Below are positions 9,010 to 16,357 of a stretch of 64,000 nucleotides of DNA, in pieces (the stretch's first letter is position 1; each line of letters starts with the position of its first letter). The DNA comes from Anaerorhabdus sp964386325 (GTDB taxonomy: Bacteria > Bacillota_I > Bacilli_A > Erysipelotrichales > Erysipelotrichaceae), in the NCBI GenBank assembly GCA_964386325.1, contig CAYLQY010000007.1:76469-140468 (forward strand). Direction: 5' to 3'. Position numbers and translations under genes: made by a program. The notes below the pieces were generated by a model, which worked only from the letters and a program-made list of their open reading frames with translations, was not told the DNA's origin and made no database searches.

Positions 9010-9707
9010 TTGAATACCTCCCTAAATATTTCATCAATTGATTGGCCTTTTTCTTGTCTTAATTCTTCTGCATTTCTGTGAAGAACAAGTTCACCTTCTT
9101 TGATAAAAATAACTTCTTCAAATATTGCTTCAATATCACTGATTAAGTGTGTTGAAATCATAACTACACTGTCTTCAGTATAGTTATTTAATATAATTTC
9201 TAGAATCAATTCACGTGCTGCAGGATCCACACCACCAATTGGTTCATCAAGTACATAAACCATTGCATTTCTGCTCATGACTAAAGCTAATTGAAATTTT
9301 TCTTTCATCCCTTTAGACATTGTTTTAATTCTCATATCTGGATTTAAATCCATTCTTTTCATTAAATTCATACATTTTTCTAAATCGAAATCTTTGTATA
9401 AATCATGAAACATTGATAAAGCATCACGTGCTTTCATCCAATCTTCAAAATAGGTTTCATCGGGTAAGTATGAAACAATACTTTTTGTGTGTGCATTGGG
9501 TTTTTGGCCATCAATTGCCACTGTTCCTTGATAATCTTTTAATAGTCCATTTAATACTTTAATCAATGTTGTTTTACCACTACCATTCGGTCCTAATAAA
9601 CCAACTATTCTCCCACCTTTAAGATTAAAACTAACATTGCTTAGTGCCACTTTAGGACCATAAGTTTTTGTCAGGTTTTTAATCTCGATAATATTCTTCT
9701 CACTCAT
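9003..9707 (-). CDS. ABC transporter ATPase, YtrB-like
   Basis: 234 residues. Walker A is GLLGPNGSGKTT (near 35-46) and Walker B runs into the D-loop as VYVLDEPIGGVDP. The signature is MSKGMKEK rather than LSGGQ, a variant common in YtrB-type and other ABC-2 exporter ATPases. The switch His is in ISTHLISD. It should energise the permease encoded directly downstream (7-base overlap). The start lies 2 bases after the regulator stop, so regulator, ATPase and permease are co-transcribed. Confidence 0.9.
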   Translation of the reverse strand: MSEKNIIEIKNLTKTYGPKVALSNVSFNLKGGRIVGLLGPNGSGKTTLIKVLNGLLKDYQGTVAIDGQKPNAHTKSIVSYLPDETYFEDWMKARDALSMFHDLYKDFDLEKCMNLMKRMDLNPDMRIKTMSKGMKEKFQLALVMSRNAMVYVLDEPIGGVDPAARELILEIILNNYTEDSVVMISTHLISDIEAIFEEVIFIKEGELVLHRNAEELRQEKGQSIDEIFREVFKC

Positions 9708-9709
9708 AG

Positions 9710-10069
9710 CTATTCACCTTTCATATTCTCAACTAAATTTACAGTTTCTTCATGAGTAAATCCAAGATCATCCATCTCATGAATGAACTGCTTAGTTTTT
9801 TGATTCCCTTGCGTTTGTTTTAATTCTAGTATCATTTCTTCTGTGGCGCAAATAAACCTTCCTGTTGTCCGTTCTGATTTCAGCAATCCTTCACGTTCTA
9901 ATTCTTGTAGTGAACGTTGAATTGTATTTGGATTAACACCAAATTTTAAAGCCATTTCTCTAACAGTCGCAACTTGATCATTTGGTTTTAGCTTTCCTGA
10001 AACTATCTCTTTTTTAATATAGTCCATTACTTGTAAGTAAATTGGAATATTTGCATCAAACCCTGGCAT
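9710..10069 (-). CDS. GntR-family regulator, YtrA subfamily
   Basis: 119 residues from ATG at 10069. GGAG with 7-8 nt spacing precedes it, and the product then begins MPGFDANIPIYLQVMDYIK, typical of the family; an ATG 14 codons upstream lies near the promoter and is rejected. The N-terminal winged helix (about 8-75) contains ATVREMALKFGVNPNTIQR, and only a short ~45-residue C-terminal dimerisation part follows, as in YtrA regulators. These usually repress their own ABC transporter operon. A TTGACA-N17-TATTAT promoter overlapped by a perfect 8-bp inverted repeat lies upstream and is the likely operator. Confidence 0.9.
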   Translation of the reverse strand: MPGFDANIPIYLQVMDYIKKEIVSGKLKPNDQVATVREMALKFGVNPNTIQRSLQELEREGLLKSERTTGRFICATEEMILELKQTQGNQKTKQFIHEMDDLGFTHEETVNLVENMKGE

Positions 10070-10089
10070 ATCATCACTCCTTTTTTTCT

Positions 10090-10139
10090 CTGTATTAATT
10101 ACATAATACAATAATACAGTAAACTTTTTATCTTGTCAA
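10090..10139 (-). promoter_or_regulatory. Promoter and probable YtrA-type operator
   Basis: On the minus strand TTGACA (10134-10139), a 17-bp spacer and TATTAT (10111-10116) form a near-consensus promoter. CTGTATTA (10090-10097) and TAATACAG (10112-10119) form a perfect inverted repeat with 14-bp spacing that overlaps the -10 and start region, as expected for autorepression. Confidence 0.75.
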
Positions 10140-10175
10140 TTATTGTGTTATAATTGGGACCATGAGGTGAAACTT

Positions 10176-10919
10176 ATGAAACGAAAAAGAAAAGTCAGAT
10201 TGGAGCGAGTCATTGTGTTAATTGCAGTCCTTGTCGCTCTTATTGGGTTTACATATATACTTACAAAACCTTTATTTAATAAAGATAAATCACCTTCATC
10301 AACGCCAGACATAGAAACCCCAGCACCAAGTTCAACACCTGTTTCCCTAGATCATACCAGTTATGACAGCACCTATGTCATTATCAATAAAACGCATCCT
10401 TTACCTGAAGACTATGAACCGAGTGACCTTGTTGTTCCTAATGTAAAAGCTACAAAAGATGGCTTAACAATGCGTAAAGAAGCGGCAGATGCTCTTGAAT
10501 TAATGTTTAATGCTGCTAAAGAAGAAGGGCATACACTTATTTTTGGAAGTGGATATCGTTCTTATTCTACCCAAGAACGTTTATTTAACAATTATGTAGC
10601 ACGTGATGGAGAAGAAGCGGCAAATCGATATAGTGCCCGCCCTGGACAATCTGAACATCAAACTGGATTAGCTGTCGATATTAGCGATGGTAGTATGGCA
10701 AACTGGTTAAAGAATAGTTTCAAAGATACTCCTGAAGGTATTTGGTTAAAAGAAAACTCTTATAAATATGGTTTTGTTTTACGTTTTATGGATGGCAAGG
10801 AAGATATTACAGGTTATATGTTTGAACCTTGGCATTTTAGATATGTTGGTATTGAAGAAGCCAAAAAAATTGTCGATAGTGGACTAACACTTGAAGAATT
10901 TTATAATTTTACGAATTAA
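10176..10919 (+). CDS. D-Ala-D-Ala carboxypeptidase, VanY family, membrane-anchored
   Basis: 247 residues from ATG at 10176, preceded by GAGGTGA; an in-frame ATG 11 codons earlier lacks this. A basic N-terminus and one membrane segment (about 12-30) are followed by a Ser/Thr/Pro linker. The zinc peptidase domain comes next, with SxHxxGxAxD as SEHQTGLAVDIS and ExxH as EPWHF, plus the family GSGYRSYSTQ motif. It should trim the terminal D-Ala of peptidoglycan stem peptides outside the membrane. Nothing suggests a vancomycin-resistance cluster: no VanX, VanH or ligase gene is near, so a housekeeping role is more likely. It diverges from the YtrA-type operon. Confidence 0.9.
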   Translation: MKRKRKVRLERVIVLIAVLVALIGFTYILTKPLFNKDKSPSSTPDIETPAPSSTPVSLDHTSYDSTYVIINKTHPLPEDYEPSDLVVPNVKATKDGLTMRKEAADALELMFNAAKEEGHTLIFGSGYRSYSTQERLFNNYVARDGEEAANRYSARPGQSEHQTGLAVDISDGSMANWLKNSFKDTPEGIWLKENSYKYGFVLRFMDGKEDITGYMFEPWHFRYVGIEEAKKIVDSGLTLEEFYNFTN

Positions 10920-10950
10920 AAAAGCACATGGAATAATTCCTGTGCTTTTT
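10918..10950. terminator. Bidirectional terminator
   Basis: AAAAAAGCACA and TGTGCTTTTTT, with inner GGAA/TTCC and one bulged T, form a long stem between two convergent genes. Confidence 0.85.
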
Positions 10951-10975
10951 TCACCCATAAATGTTAAATAGTAAA

Positions 10976-11437
10976 CTATTTAGTTACTACTACTGTACCT
11001 TCAGTGATATCTGTTGTCATTGTAAGTGCAGCTGCATCAATTGCATCATTTGTAATTTCTACTTGTACTTGCACTGTACATTCTTTACCTACTTCACATG
11101 AACTTGCATCATAGAATGCACGAACATCTAAAGCAGTAATTGTGTTTACATCAACTGTATCACTTGTGATTTTTACTTGTACTTGAGCAAGGTCAGTTTC
11201 ATATTTTGCTCCTGATTCTCTGTCTTTTACAAACACAGGAACTAATAATGTGTTACCTTCTTCTACAACTTCTTCACCTTCAGCTGGTGCTTCTGTAGGT
11301 TCTTGTGATGCAACTGGTGTAGCAGTACCTGCTGGTGTTTCAGATGGTTGTGTTGGTGTTGAAGTACATCCTGCTAGAGCAAGTACCATCAACATAGCAA
11401 TTAAGCTCTTTAAAATAGTTTTTGCGTTCTTTTTCAT
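10976..11437 (-). CDS. Small lipoprotein of unknown function
   Basis: 153 residues. The signal peptide ends in LAGC (Cys24). A linker rich in Thr, Pro, Ser and Glu follows (about 25-60), then a ~90-residue domain of alternating beta-type pattern (VQVKITSDTVDV, TVQVQVEITNDAI) holding two cysteines in SSCEVGKEC that could form a disulfide. No family recognised. It has its own promoter, TTGAAA-N16-TATAAT with an extended TGA, and GGGAG upstream of the start. Confidence 0.65.
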   Translation of the reverse strand: MKKNAKTILKSLIAMLMVLALAGCTSTPTQPSETPAGTATPVASQEPTEAPAEGEEVVEEGNTLLVPVFVKDRESGAKYETDLAQVQVKITSDTVDVNTITALDVRAFYDASSCEVGKECTVQVQVEITNDAIDAAALTMTTDITEGTVVVTK

Positions 11438-11465
11438 TTTTAATAGATCTCCCGTCTAACGCAAT

Positions 11466-11493
11466 ATTATATCACTACTAATTTTATTTTCAA
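11466..11493 (-). promoter_or_regulatory. Promoter of the small lipoprotein gene
   Basis: On the minus strand TTGAAA (11488-11493), a 16-bp spacer and TATAAT (11466-11471) preceded by TGA (extended -10). Confidence 0.7.
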
Positions 11494-11566
11494 TTTGTTT
11501 TGTGTTTTTTTACCCTTATTTTTTATTAATTTATTGTACTATTTAGATAGTCAATTCATGTATTTA

Positions 11567-11595
11567 TTGACTTTTAAGTCGTCGTCCCTTATGAT
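11567..11595 (+). promoter_or_regulatory. Promoter of rpmH
   Basis: TTGACT (11567-11572), 17-bp spacer, TATGAT (11590-11595). Transcription would begin near 11602, giving a ~40-nt leader before rpmH. Apart from this and the opposing lipoprotein promoter I see nothing in 11494-11566. Confidence 0.75.
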
Positions 11596-11643
11596 AGTAA
11601 AGCAATTGTTCTATTTATTATAGTAAAACTGGAGGTGGATTTG

Positions 11644-11778
11644 ATGAAAAGAACATATCAACCGAGCAAAAGAAAACACCAAAAAGTCCACGGTTTTAGA
11701 GCCCGCATGAAAACGGTAGGTGGCCGTAAAGTATTAGCCCGCCGTCGTAGTAAAGGTAGAAAAATCTTATCGGCATAA
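11644..11778 (+). CDS. rpmH: Ribosomal protein bL34
   Basis: 44 codons beginning MKRTYQPSKRKHQKVHGFR and ending with the very basic KILSA tail. Length and sequence are standard for L34, a component of the 50S subunit. GGAGGTGG lies 6-13 bases before the ATG. A strong hairpin terminator sits directly after the stop codon and before rnpA, so most transcripts probably end there. The gene points toward the origin and dnaA, the reverse of the usual divergent rpmH/dnaA arrangement. Confidence 0.97.
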   Translation: MKRTYQPSKRKHQKVHGFRARMKTVGGRKVLARRRSKGRKILSA

Positions 11779-11781
11779 GAA

Positions 11782-11805
11782 AAGTCACCTTCGGTGACTT
11801 TTTTT
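11782..11805 (+). terminator. Strong intrinsic terminator between rpmH and rnpA
   Basis: Perfect 8-bp stem AAGTCACC/GGTGACTT (11782-11789, 11793-11800) with a TTC loop and a run of seven T. It ends 6 bases before the rnpA start codon. Confidence 0.85.
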
Positions 11806-11811
11806 ACAATT

Positions 11812-12156
11812 ATGAAAACTAAATTTAGAGTAAAGAAACAACAAGAGTTTCAATCAATTATCGGGCGCAAAAAATCTGCAGCAAATGCTACTTATGTTCT
11901 TTATTATAAGCCTAAAAGTGAGAATTATAGTCGCTTTGGTGTATCGGTAGGAAAAAAGAATGGCAATGCTGTTCACCGTAATAAATATAAAAGACAGTGT
12001 AGGATGCTTATCCAAGAGCTAATTGACTTTGAAAAGTGCAAAATTGACGGAATATTAATTATCCGCCCAAAATTCACAAAACAAAGCTATCTAGATAACA
12101 AAAAAGACTTGGAAAGCTTAATAAATAAAGTTACAATTATAGAGCATGAACAATAA
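11812..12156 (+). CDS. rnpA: Ribonuclease P protein component
   Basis: 114 residues from ATG at 11812, giving MKTKFRVKKQQEF as expected for RnpA. The next upstream start (11794) lies inside the terminator stem and is rejected. The family signature is HRNKYKRQCRMLI, matching RNxxKR. The protein helps RNase P RNA bind pre-tRNA. No Shine-Dalgarno sequence precedes the start: the bases are the U-tract of a terminator. Expression therefore probably depends on read-through from rpmH and is expected to be low, which fits the low stoichiometry of RnpA compared with L34. Confidence 0.92.
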   Translation: MKTKFRVKKQQEFQSIIGRKKSAANATYVLYYKPKSENYSRFGVSVGKKNGNAVHRNKYKRQCRMLIQELIDFEKCKIDGILIIRPKFTKQSYLDNKKDLESLINKVTIIEHEQ

Positions 12157-12166
12157 GGAGATCACG

Positions 12167-13054
12167 ATGAAAAAAAGAACAAAGAAAATCGTCTTCTTAG
12201 TAGGAATCTTGGGTGCATTATTCTTATTAAGCGGATGTACGGCTCCGATGGTAAAAGATCCTGAAACAGGAAAAGAAGTCGTAAAATTAATTACAACATC
12301 AACCACTTTCCAAGAAATATTTAGTTCTGAAAGCTGGTTCAGTGCATTATTCGTATTCCCACTAACTCAAGGTATTAACTATTTAACACCTTACTTAACA
12401 GTTGCTGGTGCGATTGCAGTTATTACTGTTGGTGTAAATGGTGTGGTTATGTTGGTAACAAAAAAATCAACAGTAGCTTCACAAAGAATGCAAGAATTAC
12501 AACCAGAAATGGAAAAAATCACAAAGAAATATGAAGGTAAAACAGATGACCGTTCTCGTATGGCTTCTGCTAATGAAATGCAAGCCCTTTATAAGAAATA
12601 TGATGTTAATCCATTCTCAATGTTATTAACTACATTCCTTCAATTCCCAATCTTAATTGCTATCTACCAAGCTGTACAACGTGCTGATGCGGTACAAAAT
12701 GGTTCATTCTTAGGTCTTAGTTTAAAAACTACTCCATGGGATGGTGTTCTAAGCGGACAATGGTTATATATTGTTTTATTCATAGTTATGTTAGTATTCC
12801 AATTTGGTTCTATGTATTTACCACAATACTTAGCTAAACAAAAAGCGAAGAAGGATGCTGAAGCACAAGGTAAGAAATACCGCCCAACAACAAATAAAAC
12901 AAACAACATGATGTATTATATGATGGTTCCTATTATGGTTATCTCAGTAGTATGGCCAGCAGCAATGACTATTTACTGGGCAATCAACTCTTTAACAATG
13001 ATTGCGAAAACATTGATTGTACAAAAATTCTTCATTGATAAGAAAGAAGCTTAA
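12167..13054 (+). CDS. yidC: Membrane protein insertase YidC/OxaA (lipoprotein type)
   Basis: 295 residues from ATG at 12167 with AAGGAG upstream, chosen over a start 7 codons earlier. The signal ends LSGC (Cys24), as in Gram-positive YidC lipoproteins. A short extracytoplasmic part leads into five predicted membrane segments. The cytoplasmic loop (about 95-140) holds MQELQPEMEKITKKY, and QFPILIAIYQAVQ forms the next helix. YidC inserts membrane proteins alone or with Sec. It sits 10 bases after rnpA and 3 bases before jag, the classic order. Confidence 0.95.
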   Translation: MKKRTKKIVFLVGILGALFLLSGCTAPMVKDPETGKEVVKLITTSTTFQEIFSSESWFSALFVFPLTQGINYLTPYLTVAGAIAVITVGVNGVVMLVTKKSTVASQRMQELQPEMEKITKKYEGKTDDRSRMASANEMQALYKKYDVNPFSMLLTTFLQFPILIAIYQAVQRADAVQNGSFLGLSLKTTPWDGVLSGQWLYIVLFIVMLVFQFGSMYLPQYLAKQKAKKDAEAQGKKYRPTTNKTNNMMYYMMVPIMVISVVWPAAMTIYWAINSLTMIAKTLIVQKFFIDKKEA

Positions 13055-13057
13055 AAT

Positions 13058-13681
13058 ATGAAAAAATATACTGCAAAAACACTTGATGATTTATTAAAAC
13101 AAGCTGCAAACGATAAGAATGTTGCAGTAAGTGATTTAACATATTTTGTACTTGAAGAGAAAAAAGGAATCCTTGGAATTGGAACTTCTGTAACTGCTGA
13201 AGCCTATTGTTTAAATGATGTTAAAGAATTTATCTTTAATTATCTAGGTGAATTTTTCACTGAACTAAATCAAGAAATTGAAATTGAAATAATTCCTCAA
13301 GCAGAGGGATTTAAAGTAATGCTTAATGCTGATAACAACGCTATCTTAATTGGAAAGAATGGTCAAACACTTCAATCAATTAATACTGTTGTTCGTAGCG
13401 CTGTAAATAGCACATTTAAAAAGCGTTTCAATGTTTTAGTTGATATTAATAACTACAAACAAGATCGTTACGCTAAAGTTAAATCAATGGCTAAAAGAAT
13501 TGCTCGTACTGTTCAAAAAACAAAAGTTGAAGCTGTTCTTGATCCAATGCCAAATGATGAAAGAAAAGTTATCCACCAATTCTTAGGTGAGATGGATCAT
13601 ATCAAAACAGAATCTGAAGGCGAAGGTATTCACCGTCATCTAAAGATTATGTATGATGAAAATAAAACTTCTTCTAAATAA
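13058..13681 (+). CDS. jag: RNA-binding protein Jag/KhpB
   Basis: 207 residues with the three-part Jag layout. Jag-N is at about 1-50 (KGILGIGTSV). The KH domain is at about 75-140, with ILIGKNGQTLQSINTVV carrying the GxxG loop. The R3H domain is at about 145-205 (ARTVQKTKVEAVLDPMPNDERKVIH, where Arg and His define R3H). KhpB binds RNA with KhpA and influences cell elongation in streptococci. It follows yidC by 3 bases and has only a weak ribosome binding site. A perfect palindromic terminator follows. Confidence 0.93.
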   Translation: MKKYTAKTLDDLLKQAANDKNVAVSDLTYFVLEEKKGILGIGTSVTAEAYCLNDVKEFIFNYLGEFFTELNQEIEIEIIPQAEGFKVMLNADNNAILIGKNGQTLQSINTVVRSAVNSTFKKRFNVLVDINNYKQDRYAKVKSMAKRIARTVQKTKVEAVLDPMPNDERKVIHQFLGEMDHIKTESEGEGIHRHLKIMYDENKTSSK

Positions 13682-13683
13682 GT

Positions 13684-13708
13684 AAAGCACACAATTGTGT
13701 GCTTTTTT
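13684..13708. terminator. Bidirectional terminator after jag
   Basis: AAAGCACACAATTGTGTGCTTT is a perfect palindrome followed by Ts on the plus strand. It lies between convergent jag and GNAT genes and overlaps the GNAT stop codon. Confidence 0.85.
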
Positions 13709-14168
13709 ATTGCGTATGAATACTATACATTCTTGACATAGTTGATTCTCCATCACCCTGAACCATACACAGGAATTGCCAACCATTTTTTTCATAAAAA
13801 GAGGTATGGTCTGTTACTAGATACAAAGTGTCTATTTCTTGTTGCTTCATATCATCACAAACATAAGCTAATAATTTTTTTGCGATTCCTTGATGGCGAT
13901 ATTCTTCCTCAACATAAAGAGCACAAAGATTTGGTGTACAATCTTTTCTATCATGAAAGTCATTTTCTATTACTCCAATCCCTGCAATTATTTCTACATG
14001 ATTCATTACTCCATACCATTGTGGTATGCCATTAGGATTATCTATGGACTCATTTATACTTTCTAAATAAGACGCTTGTGGGATATTCCATTTTTCATGA
14101 AACCATTTCGCAAAAGATTCTTTTTGTTCTGGAATATCTTTTAAATGTACTATTTTATAAGTTGACAT
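13707..14168 (-). CDS. GNAT-family N-acetyltransferase
   Basis: 153 residues from ATG at 14168, preceded by AAGAGGT; a longer reading from 14243 has no ribosome binding site. The acetyl-CoA motif is in LYVEEEYRHQGIAKKLLAYV (Q/RxxGxA), preceded by the beta-4 strand around IIAGIGVIEND and followed by LYLVTDHTSFYEKNGW, which is typical GNAT beta-5/alpha-4. The substrate is unknown. It stands alone between jag and the origin, on the minus strand. Confidence 0.82.
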   Translation of the reverse strand: MSTYKIVHLKDIPEQKESFAKWFHEKWNIPQASYLESINESIDNPNGIPQWYGVMNHVEIIAGIGVIENDFHDRKDCTPNLCALYVEEEYRHQGIAKKLLAYVCDDMKQQEIDTLYLVTDHTSFYEKNGWQFLCMVQGDGESTMSRMYSIHTQ

Positions 14169-14339
14169 ATTAAACCTCTTATCTTCATTCAAATTAAAGT
14201 ATTTTGTAGTTTCAATTCTATATTCATATACTTCATTCGTCAAACAACTTAAACAATTACGCTGGTACTAATTATCCTTATATTATGCGCTTTAATAGCG
14301 TCTTTTTTTATGATTTCATTCGTAAATCTTCAATTAAAT

Positions 14340-14780
14340 CCCTATTTTATTGTGGAAAAAGCATATAACCGAGCATTTTTACACAATTGTTGATAAAGTA
14401 CCTTTATCTTTATTGATTTTAGACCTATAAAAACACACTTTTCAACAGTTTTCCACAACGAATTAACAATCCACAATTGGCAGTTTTCCACAATTGTGGA
14501 AAATTGTTGAAAACTTCAAATAATCCTTTTATAAAGCCATATTTTCATTGTGGATAAGGGTGGAAAAAGAAAAAAGTTTTGTGATTTATCCACATTTTCC
14601 ACAATTGTAGTGTTGTGGGTTATTCTTTCCACAGTTTATCCACTTTTAAAAGATGTGGAAAGTTGTGGGAAAGTCGGTTATATCCTTATATATTCATTGT
14701 TTTTAAAGTTTTTAATTGTGGATAAAAAAAGTTTTCCACAATTTCATAAATTTTTATCTTTCTTTTGTTGTATAATGTTC
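14340..14780. other. oriC: Replication origin, upstream DnaA-box cluster (oriC part 1)
   Basis: About 660 bases without a gene (14169-14826). Three perfect DnaA boxes are present: TGTGGATAA at 14549-14557 and 14717-14725, and TTATCCACA at 14586-14594. TTATCCACT (14636-14644) has one mismatch. Further one-mismatch TTTTCCACA/TGTGGAAAA boxes lie at 14351, 14449, 14484, 14495, 14595 and 14732. Boxes 14484 and 14495 face each other in a 20-bp palindrome, and 14586 and 14595 abut head to tail. A -10-like TATAAT (14771-14776) probably serves dnaA. 14169-14339 shows nothing definite. Confidence 0.92.
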
Positions 14781-14826
14781 TCACACTCTTCGCCTATGTG
14801 AGGGATATTTGTTTGGAGGGAACCTT

Positions 14827-16212
14827 ATGACTAGCAACACTTTTTATTTGAATGAGATATGGTCAAAAACATTAGAATCTATTGGTAAATCAGGGCGAGT
14901 TGATAACTTCGTTTTTGATAATTTCTATAAAGAATCAAATCTTGTAGATTTATCTGATAAGAAAGCTTTAGTTTCTGTATCTTCATTTATACATAAAACA
15001 TTACTTATGAATGAAATCGATTTAATATCAACTACATTAGAAGATATTCTTGAATCAACAAATAAATTAAACTGTGAAATTATCTTAGAAAAAGATTTAA
15101 ATAAATTTATTCAAGAGAATCAAACATTTACTACTGAAGATTTAGGTACTATCTTAGATGAATCATTTGAAAGCAGTCCTTTAAGAGAAGATCGCACCTT
15201 TGAAAATTTTGTTGTTGGTGATTGTAATAGAGAAAGTCACTCAGCTGCATTAGCATGTGCTTATAATCCTGCTAATTTGTTTAATCCCTTATTTATATAT
15301 GGAAATTCTGGATTAGGAAAAAGTCATCTTCTATGTGCTATTGGTAACTATGTTAAAAAGAATGAACCTTCCAAGCGTGTCTATTATACAGATTCAAATA
15401 AATTCGTAGATAATGTTGTTAATTCTATCAAGATGGGGAAGATAGATGCTTTTAAGAAGTATATGTATTCCGTTGATGTATTACTCATTGATGATATTCA
15501 ATTTATTGCTGGTAAAGAAAAGTCACATGAGATTTTCTTCTCTATCTTCAATGAATTAGTTAATAATCGCAAACAAATATGTATAGCCTCTGATCGTCTT
15601 CCTACTGAAATTAAAGGGCTTGAAGATCGTTTGATTAGTCGTTTCTCTTCAGGATTATCTGTAGGTATTGATTCACCTGAATTTGAGACTTCATTAGCTA
15701 TCTTAAAAATGAAAATGAGTAATTCTGCATTTGAAGCTCGTAGTATTGATGAAGAAGCACTCGCATTCATTGCATCTAATTTTAACCGTGATGTACGTCA
15801 ACTAGAAGGTGCTTTAAATCGTGTTTTGTTTTATGCTATAGAATTTCAAAAGGATGATGGCAAAATTCAATTTGATACTGCGACTAATGCTTTAAGAGGA
15901 CAAGTTCTTGTTTCTGATAAGTCAGGTATCACTGTTCGTAAAATTATTAAATGTGTTTCAGAATATTATGGTTTAACCAAACAACAATTAACCAGTAAGA
16001 CGCGTACAAAAAATATTTCTACTGCTCGTCAAATTGCAATATATATGTGTCGTAAATTATTGGATTTACCTTATATCAAAATCGGTGAAGAATTTGGTGG
16101 TCGTGATCATTCTACAATTATGAGTTCTTGCGAAAAAGTTGAAAAACAATCTAAATCAAGTGGAGCATATTTACAAGCTTTAAATGAGATTGAGAAAATC
16201 ATCAAGTCTTAA
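14827..16212 (+). CDS. dnaA: Chromosomal replication initiator DnaA
   Basis: 461 residues from ATG at 14827; GGAGG lies 8 bases upstream, while an in-frame ATG six codons earlier lacks this. The short domain I/II is poorly conserved. The AAA+ domain III has Walker A GNSGLGKSHLL (Ser instead of the usual Thr after Lys), Walker B VLLIDDIQF and sensor motifs. Domain IV carries the DnaA signature EEFGGRDHSTIM. DnaA binds the boxes upstream and downstream of its own gene to melt the origin, and probably autoregulates, since boxes surround its promoter. Confidence 0.97.
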   Translation: MTSNTFYLNEIWSKTLESIGKSGRVDNFVFDNFYKESNLVDLSDKKALVSVSSFIHKTLLMNEIDLISTTLEDILESTNKLNCEIILEKDLNKFIQENQTFTTEDLGTILDESFESSPLREDRTFENFVVGDCNRESHSAALACAYNPANLFNPLFIYGNSGLGKSHLLCAIGNYVKKNEPSKRVYYTDSNKFVDNVVNSIKMGKIDAFKKYMYSVDVLLIDDIQFIAGKEKSHEIFFSIFNELVNNRKQICIASDRLPTEIKGLEDRLISRFSSGLSVGIDSPEFETSLAILKMKMSNSAFEARSIDEEALAFIASNFNRDVRQLEGALNRVLFYAIEFQKDDGKIQFDTATNALRGQVLVSDKSGITVRKIIKCVSEYYGLTKQQLTSKTRTKNISTARQIAIYMCRKLLDLPYIKIGEEFGGRDHSTIMSSCEKVEKQSKSSGAYLQALNEIEKIIKS

Positions 16213-16347
16213 CTTTCCACACTTTACCACTTTTAATTCACATCAAAAAGTGGTAAAATATTCTTATAAAATAAGGCTTTTTGGAAGTTTTCCACTTTTC
16301 CACAGCCTTAATAATAATAAAACTATAAATAGATTATAAATAATCAG
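16213..16347. other. oriC: Origin part 2 and probable melting region between dnaA and dnaN
   Basis: TTTTCCACT (16288-16296) and TTTTCCACA (16296-16304) are tandem DnaA-like boxes, followed by GCC and then four TAA triplets (16309-16320) and an almost pure A/T run to 16345. This matches the order DnaA box, short GC patch, DnaA-trio, unwinding element described for B. subtilis. A perfect 12-bp inverted repeat TTTACCACTTTT/AAAAGTGGTAAA (16223-16234, 16246-16257) lies just after dnaA. TAAGGCT/AGCCTTA (16272-16278, 16304-16310) brackets the two boxes. Confidence 0.7.
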
Positions 16348-16357
16348 GAGGACCTCT

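Noticed and set aside
10176..10919. Vancomycin-resistance vanY
   Set aside because: The fold matches VanY, but no vanX, vanA-type ligase, vanH or two-component genes are near, so a housekeeping carboxypeptidase is more likely.
14550..14801. 83-codon open frame in the origin
   Set aside because: It runs through several DnaA boxes, has no ribosome binding site and no protein-like composition; it is a by-product of the T/A-rich repeats.
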